Shown: in pieces, positions 5,591 through 5,674 of the stretch
How positions within the stretch are numbered: position 1 is the stretch's first letter
Layout of the letters: every line of letters starts with the position of its first letter
From: Candidatus Methanophagales archaeon
GTDB taxonomy: Archaea > Halobacteriota > Syntropharchaeia > Alkanophagales > Methanospirareceae
Assembly (NCBI GenBank): GCA_030668065.1
Contig: DAOUUS010000112.1
Span: forward strand, 1 to 5,674
Length of the DNA: 5,674 nucleotides
Direction of reading: 5' to 3'
The notes under the pieces: model-generated
Told to the model about the DNA's origin: nothing
Databases searched by the model: none
What the model saw: the letters and a program-made list of their open reading frames with translations, nothing else
Translations under genes and position numbers: made by a program

Positions 5591-5674
5591 CTATCCTAGC
5601 TTATCATGAACGGAATCCTGGCATCGTGGGCATCCAAAATAGCCATTCACTGTGCAAAGAATATAAGAATATGC
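5591..5674 (-). other. Possible C-terminal end of an unrecognised gene entering from the right edge
   Basis: A minus-strand frame is open from the window edge to TAG at 5591-5593 and encodes 27 residues, including YFGCPRCQD, a CxxC knuckle. I do not recognise the protein. The stretch is too short to separate from chance. If TAG were read through it would extend ten codons to a TAA. Confidence 0.15.

Noticed and set aside
5607..5674. Plus-strand frame from ATG 5607 open to the right edge
   Set aside because: Only 22 codons are visible, with no ribosome binding site and no recognisable motif.

Overview
The window looks like archaeal DNA, most likely from the methanogen/ANME side of the Euryarchaeota. 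This is inferred from three things: a large secreted protein built from CARDB, DUF11-like and NosD-like modules; TATA-like AT-rich boxes upstream of starts; and small AbrB/MazF and RelE toxin-antitoxin genes. No marker gene fixes the species. All intact or recognisable host genes read on the minus strand. Only the insertion-sequence remnant reads on the plus strand.

Positions 1-3289 (minus) hold one very long open frame that runs off the left edge, with 1096 complete codons visible. It is a secreted C1 (papain-like) cysteine peptidase. The order of parts is: signal peptide, short degenerate beta-helix segment, propeptide-like stretch, papain domain with complete catalytic residues, jelly-roll domain, CARDB, DUF11-like domain, and a C-terminal array of about 48-residue PLL-like lectin propeller blades. 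The DNA encoding the distal blades is a nearly identical 144-bp tandem repeat that continues past the window. The gene has a strong Shine-Dalgarno and a plausible promoter upstream.

Positions 3290-3633 carry the peptidase leader and promoter. They also carry a hairpin with a T-rich tail that would terminate minus-strand transcription arriving from the right.

Positions 3634-4365 are an internally deleted insertion sequence. Perfect 14-bp terminal inverted repeats flank a broken transposase that keeps its N-terminal zinc ribbon and its C-terminal tail but has lost the catalytic core. It is a MITE-like derivative sitting 13 bp downstream of a toxin gene.

Positions 4379-5674 form a small accessory patch of toxin-antitoxin genes and gene remnants. 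An AbrB-type antitoxin overlaps a MazF-type toxin whose frame contains one in-frame TAG. Upstream are a 58-residue stump of a family 2 glycosyltransferase and a RelE-type toxin fused, apparently by deletion, to the stub of its antitoxin. The RelE frame ends in tandem TAG-TAA. The two TAG codons raise the question of whether TAG is read through (for example as pyrrolysine) in this organism, or whether the MazF gene is simply dead.

Together the right-hand 2 kb reads as a decay zone of mobile and defence-type genes next to a stable, repeat-expanding surface or secreted peptidase gene.
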